From Paenibacillus sp. W2I17 (GTDB lineage: Bacteria > Bacillota > Bacilli > Paenibacillales > Paenibacillaceae), in the NCBI RefSeq assembly GCF_030815985.1, contig NZ_JAUSXM010000001.1:2480001-2544000 (forward strand): a stretch of DNA of 64,000 nucleotides, written 5' to 3'. Below the pieces are notes generated by a model. It saw only the letters and a program-made list of their open reading frames with translations, was not told the DNA's origin and made no database searches. This document shows, piece after piece, positions 17,582 to 26,811 of this stretch. Numbering within the stretch: the first letter of the stretch is position 1; each line of letters opens with the position of its first letter. A program made the translations under genes and the position numbers.

Positions 17582-18955
17582 ATGAGTTTGACCTTTTGCA
17601 ATCTGCATTTCACCAAGCAACCGGATAAAGTGGTTTATGTATCCAACGCTTTAATGAAGAGCCTCAACCTGTCCGGCAAAAAAACGGTGCACCTTCGCTT
17701 CGGGCGTGACCGGGTACCTGCAACGATCAAACCAATCAAAAAAGCAGGTAAACATCTGTATCTCGCTTCAGGTATCCGTAATATGATGAACGTTCCCAAA
17801 CGGGGCAGTATTTATCTCCGGAATTTGCAAAATGATGAGGTCCAGTTAGGTCCACTGATCGGCGTACTCTCTGATGGGCCTGCGACGAGCACGAATCCAT
17901 TCGGTTCCCGTACTGGTTTCATCAAACAGTTACTCCGTGAAGGCAGCCGTAAATCCTACATTTACGCATTTACTCCTCGGGATATTAATTGGCAGAACGA
18001 GACTGTATCGGGTTTTTTCCTGAATGATAACGGAAGCTTCACCCGCAGAACGGTACCTCTGCCCGATGTCGTCTACAACCGATTGCCGAGCAGACGCTCA
18101 GACTTCTCACCAGCAATCAACCAGCTGCGGGAACGATTTGTTCGCCGAAAAATTCCGTTCTTCAACTGGAGCTTCTTCAACAAATCGGATATCTATACGT
18201 TGCTGGAGAACGAGCCGGCAGCAGGACGGTATATCCCTGAATCGATTACCAACCCTTCCGTTGAACAGATGAAGGAAATGTTGGAACGCCATCAGTTCGT
18301 CTACTATAAGCCTACTGCAGGAAGTCTGGGGAACGGGATCTATCGCCTGACTTATTCGCCCAAACGTGGATATTTCGCACGTTATCGCAAAAAAGGCGGT
18401 AATGCACTCCTGCGTTTTGGGTCCTTCAACAGTCTGATGCGCATGCTTCAGGGAAGACATGGCAAACAGCTACGCGGATATGTAGTTCAGCAGGGAATAC
18501 GTCTAATTGAGATTGATGAATGTCCAATTGATTTCCGTTTTCACATGCACAAAAATGGTAACAATCAATGGGTTGTTGTCGGGATTGGAGCCAAAAAGGC
18601 AGGACGTGGCAGCGTCACAACACACATCAAAAATGGCGGCTCCCTAATGACTCCTGAGCAGGCGCTCAGTCGCAACTTCGGCGATCGTGCGGGAGAAGTT
18701 CTTCAGCATGCCAAATCCGTCGCTATTACACTGGCCCAGGCGATTGAAACCCAGCACCAGCATCTGATTGGTGAGATTGGCTTTGATCTGGGCATTGATC
18801 AGGAGGAACATGTATGGATGTTCGAAGCGAACGCCAAACCCGGGCGCTCCATTTTCCGTCACCCTTCACTCCGGGTGGAGGGCAAATCGTCGGTGGAGCA
18901 CATCTTGGAACACTGCCTGTATTTGAGCAAGTTCCGGAAGAAGGAAGAAATTTGA
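17582..18955 (+). CDS. YheC/YheD family ATP-grasp protein 3 (long, YheD-like)
   Basis: A 457-residue long-form paralogue with the N-terminal beta domain (MSLTFCNLHFTKQPDKVVY, residues 1-90) and the ATP-grasp core: VVYNRLPSRRSDF, PTAGSLGNGIYRL, DFRFHMHKNGNNQW, and EIGFDLGIDQEEHVWMFEAN followed by AKPGRS. The start ATG has AGGAGG 8 bases upstream. It lies 60 bases after copy 2, and its stop codon overlaps the next start (TGATG), showing tight operon structure. Confidence 0.9.
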   Translation: MSLTFCNLHFTKQPDKVVYVSNALMKSLNLSGKKTVHLRFGRDRVPATIKPIKKAGKHLYLASGIRNMMNVPKRGSIYLRNLQNDEVQLGPLIGVLSDGPATSTNPFGSRTGFIKQLLREGSRKSYIYAFTPRDINWQNETVSGFFLNDNGSFTRRTVPLPDVVYNRLPSRRSDFSPAINQLRERFVRRKIPFFNWSFFNKSDIYTLLENEPAAGRYIPESITNPSVEQMKEMLERHQFVYYKPTAGSLGNGIYRLTYSPKRGYFARYRKKGGNALLRFGSFNSLMRMLQGRHGKQLRGYVVQQGIRLIEIDECPIDFRFHMHKNGNNQWVVVGIGAKKAGRGSVTTHIKNGGSLMTPEQALSRNFGDRAGEVLQHAKSVAITLAQAIETQHQHLIGEIGFDLGIDQEEHVWMFEANAKPGRSIFRHPSLRVEGKSSVEHILEHCLYLSKFRKKEEI

Positions 18956-20061
18956 TGAGCCTTCATGATGATTTCAAACCTGTCATCGCTGTTTTGACCA
19001 TGCATGATAAACAGCGCATGTTCAGGGGAAATCATCAAAATTTTCAGGATATCTTACAAACAGGCGAGAGCATGGGATACGTGGTGTACATTGTGACTGT
19101 ACGGGATCTGAACGTGAGTGGTCCCACCGTGAAAGGATATACGTACAACAAGGGGAGTGGAAAGTGGGTTTCACAACCTTTCCCCCTTCCCCATGTTCTG
19201 TACAATCGTATTCCCAACCGGGAAGACGAAGGAAAACCTTCCGTTCAGCGCAAAATTGACGAATGCATGCAATCAGGAATCGAACTGTATAACCCATTCT
19301 TTTTCAACAAATGGGATCTGTTCGAATGGCTTAAGAAGTCCAAATCGACTCAGCAACTGATCCCTTATACTCGGCGGATGCGAAGTGCTTCTTCTCTGGG
19401 TGCCGTTCTACGGGCGTATCCCTATCTGTACCTTAAGCCCGAGAGCGGCAAAGCTGGCAAAGGAATCATGATGCTTAAATTCCAGGAAAAAGAACGACTT
19501 CCCTACCGACTCAAAATACAAACCACACGTAAAAGCACGACCTATAAAGCAGCTACACTTGCCAAGTTATGGGCACGAATTCGCAAAGAAACCGGACTTA
19601 CGCCCTATATCATGCAACAAGGCATTGAATTGGCATCCTCTCGTAAACGCCCCTTCGATTTGCGTGTTCTTGTACAAAAGAACACCAAGGGCCAATGGAG
19701 CGTAACCGGTGTAGGAGCGAGACTTGCAGGCTCCCGCAGCATTACAACGCATGTGCCGCGCGGCGGGAGCGTAGAAGACCCTGAGAAGCTGCTGACCGAA
19801 CTTTTTGGCGAAGAAATGTCAACAACCCTGATGAAACGTGTGAAATCCACTTCATTAACGATCGCAAGACAGGTAGAACGGGGATCAGGTTATACGCTCG
19901 GAGAAATGTCCATGGATCTGGGCATTGATGACCTGGGGGAACTCTGGTTCTTCGAAGCCAATGCAAAGCCCATGAAGTTTGATGAACCACAGATCAGAAG
20001 GCGGTCATTGGAACGTATATTTCACTACAGCGCTTATCTTGCCCGTCAGTCCAAACGATGA
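18955..20061 (+). CDS. YheC/YheD family ATP-grasp protein 4 (short form)
   Basis: A 368-residue short-form paralogue beginning MSLHDDFKPVIAVLTMHDK. Core motifs: VLYNRIPNREDEGKPS, PESGKAGKGIMML, FDLRVLVQKNTKGQW and EMSMDLGIDDLGELWFFEAN then AKPMK. The start overlaps the copy 3 stop by one base, with AAGGAAG in front, so translation is coupled. By its TTHVPRGGS motif it groups with copies 1 and 3 rather than 2 and 5, although it lacks their N-terminal domain. Confidence 0.9.
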   Translation: MSLHDDFKPVIAVLTMHDKQRMFRGNHQNFQDILQTGESMGYVVYIVTVRDLNVSGPTVKGYTYNKGSGKWVSQPFPLPHVLYNRIPNREDEGKPSVQRKIDECMQSGIELYNPFFFNKWDLFEWLKKSKSTQQLIPYTRRMRSASSLGAVLRAYPYLYLKPESGKAGKGIMMLKFQEKERLPYRLKIQTTRKSTTYKAATLAKLWARIRKETGLTPYIMQQGIELASSRKRPFDLRVLVQKNTKGQWSVTGVGARLAGSRSITTHVPRGGSVEDPEKLLTELFGEEMSTTLMKRVKSTSLTIARQVERGSGYTLGEMSMDLGIDDLGELWFFEANAKPMKFDEPQIRRRSLERIFHYSAYLARQSKR

Positions 20062-20096
20062 TAGACAGGAATACTGCAAAAAGAAGGTGATTGTTT

Positions 20097-21275
20097 GTGT
20101 CCTCACCTGTTCTGGGCATTATGACGTTGTACTTAAATGAACATCGCGCTCTTGAAGAACGAAGCGTTTATCGGAGAATGATTCTTGAAGGGCGCAAGCG
20201 GGGACTCGATATCTATGTATTCACACCAGCCGACGTACACCCCGGCGGCAAACAAATTGAAGCCATGGTTTTTCATGAGGGAAAAGGCTGGTCCAGGGAG
20301 TGGCGATCATTCCCGGACCTGATCTTTGATCGTTGCCGGATTCAGCGTAACCGAAGGTTCCAGCAATTGCTTGCTTTTCGTGAGAAATATGGGCATCTGC
20401 TCTTTCTGAACAGGCCACTGCGCAATAAATGGACTATCCACCAGACCCTTTTACAAAAAGCAAACTTTCGTGAACACCTGCCGGAAACCGCTCTATTTCA
20501 GGATATGTCCGATGTAAACCGGATGCTCAAAGTTTCTTCTCTGGTCTATCTCAAACCCATTAATGGAACAGGCGGACGTGGTATTCTGCGCATTGAACGC
20601 AGCAGTAGCGAGGCTAATACAGTGCTTGTTCAGGGGCGGGATCAGAAGCGTCGTATCATCACTCCACGTAAAGTTCATTTATCACGACTTGGCGCGTTGC
20701 TCCAGCACTGGAACATGAAAGACAAGTATCTTGTACAAAAGGGCATTCAACTTCAGCTTCCGAATGGACGTGTGCATGATTATCGCATGCTCGTTCAGAA
20801 GAACGCTGAAGGACAATGGGAGCTTACTGGATGTGCTGGACGCATGGGTGCAGAAAAAAGCGTGACCTCCAATCTGCATGGCGGCGGTCAGGCAATAGCG
20901 ATGAACCGACTCATGAAGCAATGGATCGAAGATGACGACCTCCGGGCAGAAATTAACACAACTGCAGAAACGTTTGGCATTGATGTTGCTTCGTTTCTGG
21001 AAGATACGTATGGGGACCTGTGTGAGCTGGCACTGGATTTGGCGATTGACAGAAGCGGACGTATCTACCTGCTTGAAGTTAATCCCAAACCTGCGCGTGA
21101 AGTATTCGCTCGCATCGGGGAGCGGGATATCTATTATAAAGCCATCACTCAACCGCTGGAGTACGCCTTATGGGTATATCGCAACAGACCTCCCGGAACG
21201 TCCAGAAAGCCAGCCATTCCTAGGCCCGCTTCGCAAAAATCCGCCAGAGTAAAAAGAAAAAGGAAAGTCAAATGA
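20097..21275 (+). CDS. YheC/YheD family ATP-grasp protein 5 (short form)
   Basis: A 392-residue short-form paralogue. The start is GTG 20097 (AAGGTG 7-8 bases upstream) giving (M)SSPVLGIMTLYLNEHRALE. Core: PINGTGGRGILRI, HDYRMLVQKNAEGQW, TSNLHGGGQA, ELALDLAIDRSGRIYLLEVN then PKPARE. The C-terminus is a basic tail (SARVKRKRKVK), absent from the other copies, which could bind an anionic surface or nucleic acid. It ends the cluster, just before a bidirectional terminator. Confidence 0.88.
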   Translation: MSSPVLGIMTLYLNEHRALEERSVYRRMILEGRKRGLDIYVFTPADVHPGGKQIEAMVFHEGKGWSREWRSFPDLIFDRCRIQRNRRFQQLLAFREKYGHLLFLNRPLRNKWTIHQTLLQKANFREHLPETALFQDMSDVNRMLKVSSLVYLKPINGTGGRGILRIERSSSEANTVLVQGRDQKRRIITPRKVHLSRLGALLQHWNMKDKYLVQKGIQLQLPNGRVHDYRMLVQKNAEGQWELTGCAGRMGAEKSVTSNLHGGGQAIAMNRLMKQWIEDDDLRAEINTTAETFGIDVASFLEDTYGDLCELALDLAIDRSGRIYLLEVNPKPAREVFARIGERDIYYKAITQPLEYALWVYRNRPPGTSRKPAIPRPASQKSARVKRKRKVK

Positions 21276-21287
21276 ATGGATAAGACA

Positions 21288-21344
21288 AAGCAGGAGTGTA
21301 TGTTCGCCAAGTGCGAGCATCTGCCCCTGCTTCACTGTTTTTTA
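21288..21344. terminator. Bidirectional terminator between the yhe cluster and the heparinase gene
   Basis: Nested hairpin AGCAGG...ATGTTCGC-CAAGT-GCGAGCAT...CCTGCT followed by CACTGTTTTTT. It overlaps the stop codon of the minus-strand heparinase-like gene. Confidence 0.75.
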
Positions 21345-23264
21345 TTTCTGTTCTTTCGTCCATTGCAGCGTGTCGTTGTCAATCACAATATACCCTTTTT
21401 CCTCACCTTGCACATAAGATAATGCCAATCTCATCAGGTCAGGTTCCAGTTGGCATGTGGTAACACGTGTAACCTGGTCTGTATGATCCGCGGGCAGGCA
21501 CAACGTCAGAATACCCACTTTACCCGAGAAATCAGTCTTGCCCTGGATGACCGATGTTTCCGACTTGGAACCATACACCTCAGATACCCAGCCGGGCTGC
21601 TCCGTCAACGCGAAGGCTCCCTTCCCTATGCCTGCCGTAACCCAATGCATCGTCAGCGTTATAGAAGATGCCTCATAGCTCATATCCGCCGTCATTTCTC
21701 CAGCTTCATTGATCCTCAACGCAATATCCGCTTGCGGATGCAGGTGAAAACGTTGCTCCAGAGTATGCTCTGCTTCTGCCTCCAGCCAATCCACAATTAG
21801 TAGTATAGGAATCTCCACCCCTGCCAGCATCCACCGACGATGTGTAACTGGATCTGACAAATGCGTATATCCATCCTGCGAAGCATCAATGAAGTGATAG
21901 CTGTCATTGCTCTCCCAACGTAACGTTGTGGCCTGAGCCTCCGGTTCACCCCATTGCTGTGTGGAGAGATAAGGTGTCTGATCCAGACCATCCACCGTGA
22001 CGGTATTGTGCGCCCGCGTACTTTTGAAATACCGACGCCATTTCCCTTCTTCATACGTATAACGTCCGGTGTCCGTGAAGAAAAGCTGGTTCTTCCACAT
22101 CCACTCCACATTCAGCGCATCCGCATGTCCGTGTGCTCCGCCCATGGCAGCCACATCAAAAAAAAGATATTGATACTTGTCCCTCATGACATAATATCCT
22201 GTCTGCGGAAAAGCACGGCTCGACAAAGCCGGAGAAGAAGAAGCCTGTAGTCTGAGGCATCGCTCATATTTCTCCACACCCAGCAACCAGAGACACTCCG
22301 AGCTATCCGTTCCGCGAGCCATCAAATCATCATCGTCCAGGATCGCTCCAAGCAGGGTCAGTCGTTGTCGTCCATCGCCAACCCAATCCGAATCACCAAT
22401 ACCGGTAGACTGATGATCTGGTCGGATCAGCGCCTCGGTGAACGCAGCCATTTGGCGCAGACAGCGGGCATACCATGCCGAGAAAGGATGTCCTGATATC
22501 TCGCCCAACCGATAAGGGGTGCCAAACATCTCGATGCTGGCATTGTGGTAATGTGTTGTCAGTTCAACCTGTATTCCCTCTTCACCCAACTGATGCAGCA
22601 AACACAGCTCAAGACGTTCCATCGCCACTTGTCGCCAGTATGGACTTCGCGGGTGCTGGTGGTAGAACGTAGCGATCATGAACAACCCTTGCATATGCAT
22701 AATGGCATGATTGATCTCCGTGCTGCCGAGGTAACGGGTCAAAAACTCGGCGTGCTCGTCCAGACCTTGTCGAAACTCCGCCTGAAAGCCTTCGTCTATC
22801 AGTGAACTCGCTTCCATATATTTATATGCCGATATCCAGGACTGCACACGTAGTCCCGTCTCCAGCAGACGCCACGGACCGGGTTTTTGAAAGAACACGG
22901 CCTCTTCATAAACCAGATTTACAGGTACCGGGTTTTGCTGTCTCCAGCTACGGAAGTGGTCAATAAATGCTGTCACATATAGCGGATTGCCCTTCATCAG
23001 ATACGCCTTGCCCAGATCGAGCATATGCCAGTGTCGATTGATGCCCCATGTGAACTCCAGATCATTGGTCGGGTTGTGAAGCCAGTCCACGGGTGTCCCC
23101 ATCGGAATCCAGCGATTCAGATCGTTGGTATAAGGAACGATAAATTCATTCAGGATGGCACGATTGGCAATCGTGAGCGAATTTCGGGCTTCTTCCGGAA
23201 AATGTTTTTCATAATATTGGGCAGCCCGTTGCAGATCCGTTGCCGAAAGGTAAAAATCGCTCAT
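21342..23264 (-). CDS. Heparinase II/III family polysaccharide lyase
   Basis: A 640-residue protein with the heparinase II/III plan: an N-terminal alpha/alpha-toroid (residues about 60-330; WISAYKYMEAS, TEINHAIMHMQGLFMIATFY, ELTTHYHNASIEMFGTPYRL) and a C-terminal beta-sandwich (about 350-640; GAHGHADALNVEW, STRAHNTVTVDGLDQ). The NHAIMHMQG and THYHNAS blocks hold the likely catalytic His/Asn/Tyr. No signal peptide, so it probably cleaves imported oligosaccharides in the cytoplasm by beta-elimination, like oligo-alginate or heparin-disaccharide lyases. It overlaps the KdgF-like cupin gene by 4 bases. Exact substrate not decidable. Confidence 0.88.
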   Translation of the reverse strand: MSDFYLSATDLQRAAQYYEKHFPEEARNSLTIANRAILNEFIVPYTNDLNRWIPMGTPVDWLHNPTNDLEFTWGINRHWHMLDLGKAYLMKGNPLYVTAFIDHFRSWRQQNPVPVNLVYEEAVFFQKPGPWRLLETGLRVQSWISAYKYMEASSLIDEGFQAEFRQGLDEHAEFLTRYLGSTEINHAIMHMQGLFMIATFYHQHPRSPYWRQVAMERLELCLLHQLGEEGIQVELTTHYHNASIEMFGTPYRLGEISGHPFSAWYARCLRQMAAFTEALIRPDHQSTGIGDSDWVGDGRQRLTLLGAILDDDDLMARGTDSSECLWLLGVEKYERCLRLQASSSPALSSRAFPQTGYYVMRDKYQYLFFDVAAMGGAHGHADALNVEWMWKNQLFFTDTGRYTYEEGKWRRYFKSTRAHNTVTVDGLDQTPYLSTQQWGEPEAQATTLRWESNDSYHFIDASQDGYTHLSDPVTHRRWMLAGVEIPILLIVDWLEAEAEHTLEQRFHLHPQADIALRINEAGEMTADMSYEASSITLTMHWVTAGIGKGAFALTEQPGWVSEVYGSKSETSVIQGKTDFSGKVGILTLCLPADHTDQVTRVTTCQLEPDLMRLALSYVQGEEKGYIVIDNDTLQWTKEQK

Positions 23265-23596
23265 TGGGATGCCTCAAGGAAATCCTGACGGAACGGGGTA
23301 AACACATCCAAAATGACGGAGTCCTCCAGTGCCTTGACCCCATGCGGGACGTTAAAACCGGCATAAAAGCTGTCCCCTGCTTTTAAGATGCGAGTTTCTT
23401 CACCGACCTGTACCTCAAAGCTGCCTTTGACGATATAGCTGACCTGCTCGTGCGCATCATGGGAGTGAACTTCTCCAATACCACCTTTAGCAAAGGTAAC
23501 CTCCACCATCATTAATGTACCGCCCATACCCAAGATCTTCCGGGAACTCGTTTCGTTCACGATATGTGCATCGATAGACGCATGATTAATAATCAT
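23261..23596 (-). CDS. kdgF: KdgF-like cupin, unsaturated uronate ketonisation
   Basis: A 111-residue single-domain cupin. The first motif GEVHSHDAHEQVSYIVKG supplies the metal ligands (two His, Glu-type third, His in the second motif), and the second motif is GDSFYAGFNVPHGV. The pattern GG-x-L-M-M-V-E-V followed by E-Q-V-S-Y-I-x-x-G and V-P-H-G-V, and the ending LDVFTPFRQDFL, agree with KdgF, which converts 4,5-unsaturated galacturonate or mannuronate released by lyases to a linear ketone. The lyase gene overlaps it by 4 bases, which strongly supports that role. Confidence 0.82.
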   Translation of the reverse strand: MIINHASIDAHIVNETSSRKILGMGGTLMMVEVTFAKGGIGEVHSHDAHEQVSYIVKGSFEVQVGEETRILKAGDSFYAGFNVPHGVKALEDSVILDVFTPFRQDFLEASQ

Positions 23597-23664
23597 TTTG
23601 CTTTTCCCCTTTCCTTGTGAATAAGCGACCGAAGTAGTTAAACCACGGCCGCTATGAACGTTTA

Positions 23665-25062
23665 TTAGTCTTCTGTGGACAATTTACCCTGAAGTTTGGA
23701 AGAATCAAACGACGGATCAGCAGTTATGTTGGTCAGCCCTGCCGCTTTGGTTTTCTCCAGAGCTGCATTGTATCTTGTATCCAGATCCTTGATCACAGCA
23801 TCGAGATCGCCACCCGTGAATACAAAGATTGAAAAAGCCTCACTCCATTTGGTGCCTTCCAGTGAACTCTCGGTTACCACACTTGGATTTGCCGGGAAAA
23901 TGGCATCATATCGTTTGGGCAGGAAACCTTCAATACCCGGAATGCTTGGTTTTTTGTCAGAGCTTAGTACAGCAGGAATCAGTGAGATTCCGTATCCTTT
24001 TTCGTAATACTCACTCTGAAGATCTGTGCTGTACACATACGCCATAAACTTCCATGCCGCTTCCTTGTTGGCAGAATCTGCGTTGATGCCGATGTAGGAG
24101 CCCCCGATGACTTGCGAAGCGCCCTTGATCGTTCCATCATTAGTTGGTACAGGAGCGGCTGCCCAATTTTCTTTTGTAGGAAACTGATCTTTATATACAC
24201 CTGGTTCACCAGAGTGGTTAATGTACATTCCGATTTTGCCTTGAGCAAACTGGGCTCTGAGCGGATCGATGTCCAGACTTTCTACCCCTGGCAACATGCT
24301 GCCATCCTGATTCATCTGACGAAGCGCCATTGCGATATCCTTGTACATCCCAAAATCAAATTGGCCTGTCTTGTAGTTGTAACCATCAATACCAACATTA
24401 TTGCTTGCACCTGCAATCGTGTTGGCTGCTCTCCAGAAGCCGCTGCTGCTCTTGAACGGGCTGGCAAAACCATAGATTCCTTCACTTTTACCAACTTCGG
24501 TAATTTTTTTGGCATCCGCAACCATCTCAGCCAACGTTTTTGGCGGACTCTCGATCCCTGCCTTTTTGAAAATATCCTTATTATACACAAGCCGCCAGAC
24601 CTGCCCTGTATTGGGGAGGGAATATATTTTTCCATCAATCGTGTTTTTATTTTCAATCAAGCTGTCTTTAAATACGGCCTTCATCTCATCACTCATGTAT
24701 CCATCGATCGGGGCGAGATACCCCTTCTGATAATACGTCTGAAAATCATTAACTTGCAGCACATCGGGTGCCTGCTTACTGGCAAAAGCAATATCAACCG
24801 CCTGTGGATAGTTGTCCCCCATCACGGTCATCTCCACTTCAATGTTGTCCTTGTTCGTCTGGTTGAACTCATCGATCTTGGATTTCATAAAATCAGCATC
24901 ATGGCGGTCCGGTGTCCAATATATGATTTTGGTTTTCCCTCCGGCATTCTCCCCGCTGGTCCCCGATTCGCTATTTGCCGAAGTACCACTGTCAGCAGAA
25001 CAACCTGCCAAACTTAGCGCCAGCAATGCACTTAGCGTAGTCACCATCCACTTTTTAACCAT
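23665..25062 (-). CDS. ABC transporter solute-binding lipoprotein (carbohydrate family 1)
   Basis: A 465-residue extracellular sugar receptor. The signal peptide ends in the lipobox LSLAGC (Cys at residue 21), followed by a Ser/Gly/Asn linker. The mature part shows family-1 features: IIYWTPDRHDADFMKSKIDE, AFASKQAPDVLQVNDF, YSLPNTGQVWRLVYNKD and WKFMAYVYSTDLQSEYY. It is encoded after the two-component genes and before kdgF in the same direction, so it should deliver uronate-containing oligosaccharides to the two permeases. The ATPase is not in the cluster; such importers often share an MsmX-like ATPase. Confidence 0.93.
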   Translation of the reverse strand: MVKKWMVTTLSALLALSLAGCSADSGTSANSESGTSGENAGGKTKIIYWTPDRHDADFMKSKIDEFNQTNKDNIEVEMTVMGDNYPQAVDIAFASKQAPDVLQVNDFQTYYQKGYLAPIDGYMSDEMKAVFKDSLIENKNTIDGKIYSLPNTGQVWRLVYNKDIFKKAGIESPPKTLAEMVADAKKITEVGKSEGIYGFASPFKSSSGFWRAANTIAGASNNVGIDGYNYKTGQFDFGMYKDIAMALRQMNQDGSMLPGVESLDIDPLRAQFAQGKIGMYINHSGEPGVYKDQFPTKENWAAAPVPTNDGTIKGASQVIGGSYIGINADSANKEAAWKFMAYVYSTDLQSEYYEKGYGISLIPAVLSSDKKPSIPGIEGFLPKRYDAIFPANPSVVTESSLEGTKWSEAFSIFVFTGGDLDAVIKDLDTRYNAALEKTKAAGLTNITADPSFDSSKLQGKLSTED

Positions 25063-25195
25063 TGATATGCCCCCTTATGCTTGTCTGGACAACCCGTTTG
25101 GTTATCCGTTAACGTAATGATAATCGCTACGCTTTCATGGAGGTGAGGGACATTCTGACTTTGCATGGTGGGAAAAATGACGATCCGTATCGGTT

Positions 25196-26800
25196 TCAAT
25201 TCTCATACATTTGCCGGAAGCAGGTTGGCGTCATGCCGCAATATTTCTTGAACAAACCGCTGAAATAAGGCCTGTCCTCATAACCCAGCCTCTGGCAGAT
25301 CTCTTGCACCTGTACACCTGCAACCAGCAACTCTTTGGCCTTTTCCATCCTCATCTTAGTAATATATTGAATCGGCGTTATGCCCGTTTCCTTTTTGAAG
25401 GCATTGGCAAAGTAACTCGGACTTAAATGCACGGATTGTGCACAGGCATGCAGCGTCAGATTTTCTGCAAGATTCAGACTGATATATTCCTGTGCTTTGC
25501 TAATCGCCTGTTTGACATCGGTGAGTCGTTTTTTGTCCATAATCTCGCAACCCATACTGCTAAAATGTTTGATATATCCCCTCCAGCCCTCAAACGTCAA
25601 GGAGCGCATCGCCTCAAGCACTGTCAGGTCGGCCTCCAGACGCAAGCGTTCCTCTGCTGTAATCTCATCACAAAAGGCACGGTAGATGGCAAAAGCCAGT
25701 CCAGACAGCAAACGAATCATCGTGAGCGGCTCGGGAAAACCTTCGGAAACCTGCCATTCTTCGAGAATTTCATCAATGATGCGGTGACAGGTGCTCTCAT
25801 TACCACATTTCAGTGCATAAAAGAGCTCTTTCTCCTTCTCCAAAGGATATACCGGGGCCACACATGCCTGATTCTCCAGTTCAGCATACTGGAGGATGCA
25901 ATTTCCTTCACTGTAAAAACGATAGGATATCGCCTGATCTGCATGTGCGTAGGACGTCCAGATTTCCTGTGGTCTGTGGGCAATCGTACCAACACCAATC
26001 GAGACTGTTTTTTTGCTGAATCGCTCCACATTTTGGCGACATTGCTCCATTAGCTCGGAGACGTCGATCTGGCTTGGTGTGTTAAATATGGCTGCAAGCC
26101 GGTATCGGTTTTCCCGTAAAACAACGCCCTTGGTATAGCGGCTTATGGTTTCTCCCACAATATTTTGGACCGCAAAAGGAACGATTTCGGCATCCAGATG
26201 CATCGTGTAACCATATCGCGTATAACCATCCACCTCGATGACCATGACGAGAAGATTGGATGAATCGAGATCAATATGCAGCTCGTTCCATCGACTTTCA
26301 TTCAGGAAGCCCCCGATTTCATGACGCAACAAGCCCAGTAGATAGCTGTGACGCTCGTACTGACTGCTGCTCTCCACCTTCTGCTCCAACTGTTCCAACT
26401 GTTTGCACTGTGCCTGCTCTTCCTTAATCACCTGTCTTACCTTCAACACCGCACCGAGTATTTCTTCAGGGGTAAACGGTTTGAGCAAATAATCGGATGC
26501 ACCAAGCTTGATGGCCTCCTGTGCATATTGGAAATCCGAATAACCACTGATGAAAATGAATTTGGCTCGCAGTCCGGCATCCATTGCCCGCTTCATTAGC
26601 TCCAGCCCGCTCAACTTGGGCATCCTGATATCACTAATCACGATGTCGGGTTGCTGCTCCAGCAACAAGGACCAACCGCGCTCTCCATTGCCCGCCGTGC
26701 CTACAATCCGAACCTGATGATCTTCCCACGGAATAGTTGAAGATATGCCCTTTACAACTGCCTGGATATCATCCATAATACACATCGTCAATTGGTCCAT
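25196..26800 (-). CDS. YesN-type response regulator (REC + AraC HTH)
   Basis: A 534-residue transcription factor. The receiver domain (residues about 1-125) has the acidic pocket (MDD near the start), the phosphoacceptor in DIVISDIRMP and the Lys in YLLKPF. A long central region (about 130-420) follows, then an AraC-type double helix-turn-helix (about 432-534; VHLSPSYFANAFKKETG, QEICQRLGYEDRPYFSGLF). It lies 11 bases after the histidine kinase gene and within the ABC operon, so it likely activates that operon when its sugar is sensed. Confidence 0.93.
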   Translation of the reverse strand: MDQLTMCIMDDIQAVVKGISSTIPWEDHQVRIVGTAGNGERGWSLLLEQQPDIVISDIRMPKLSGLELMKRAMDAGLRAKFIFISGYSDFQYAQEAIKLGASDYLLKPFTPEEILGAVLKVRQVIKEEQAQCKQLEQLEQKVESSSQYERHSYLLGLLRHEIGGFLNESRWNELHIDLDSSNLLVMVIEVDGYTRYGYTMHLDAEIVPFAVQNIVGETISRYTKGVVLRENRYRLAAIFNTPSQIDVSELMEQCRQNVERFSKKTVSIGVGTIAHRPQEIWTSYAHADQAISYRFYSEGNCILQYAELENQACVAPVYPLEKEKELFYALKCGNESTCHRIIDEILEEWQVSEGFPEPLTMIRLLSGLAFAIYRAFCDEITAEERLRLEADLTVLEAMRSLTFEGWRGYIKHFSSMGCEIMDKKRLTDVKQAISKAQEYISLNLAENLTLHACAQSVHLSPSYFANAFKKETGITPIQYITKMRMEKAKELLVAGVQVQEICQRLGYEDRPYFSGLFKKYCGMTPTCFRQMYEN

Positions 26801-26811
26801 ACTGCCCCTCC

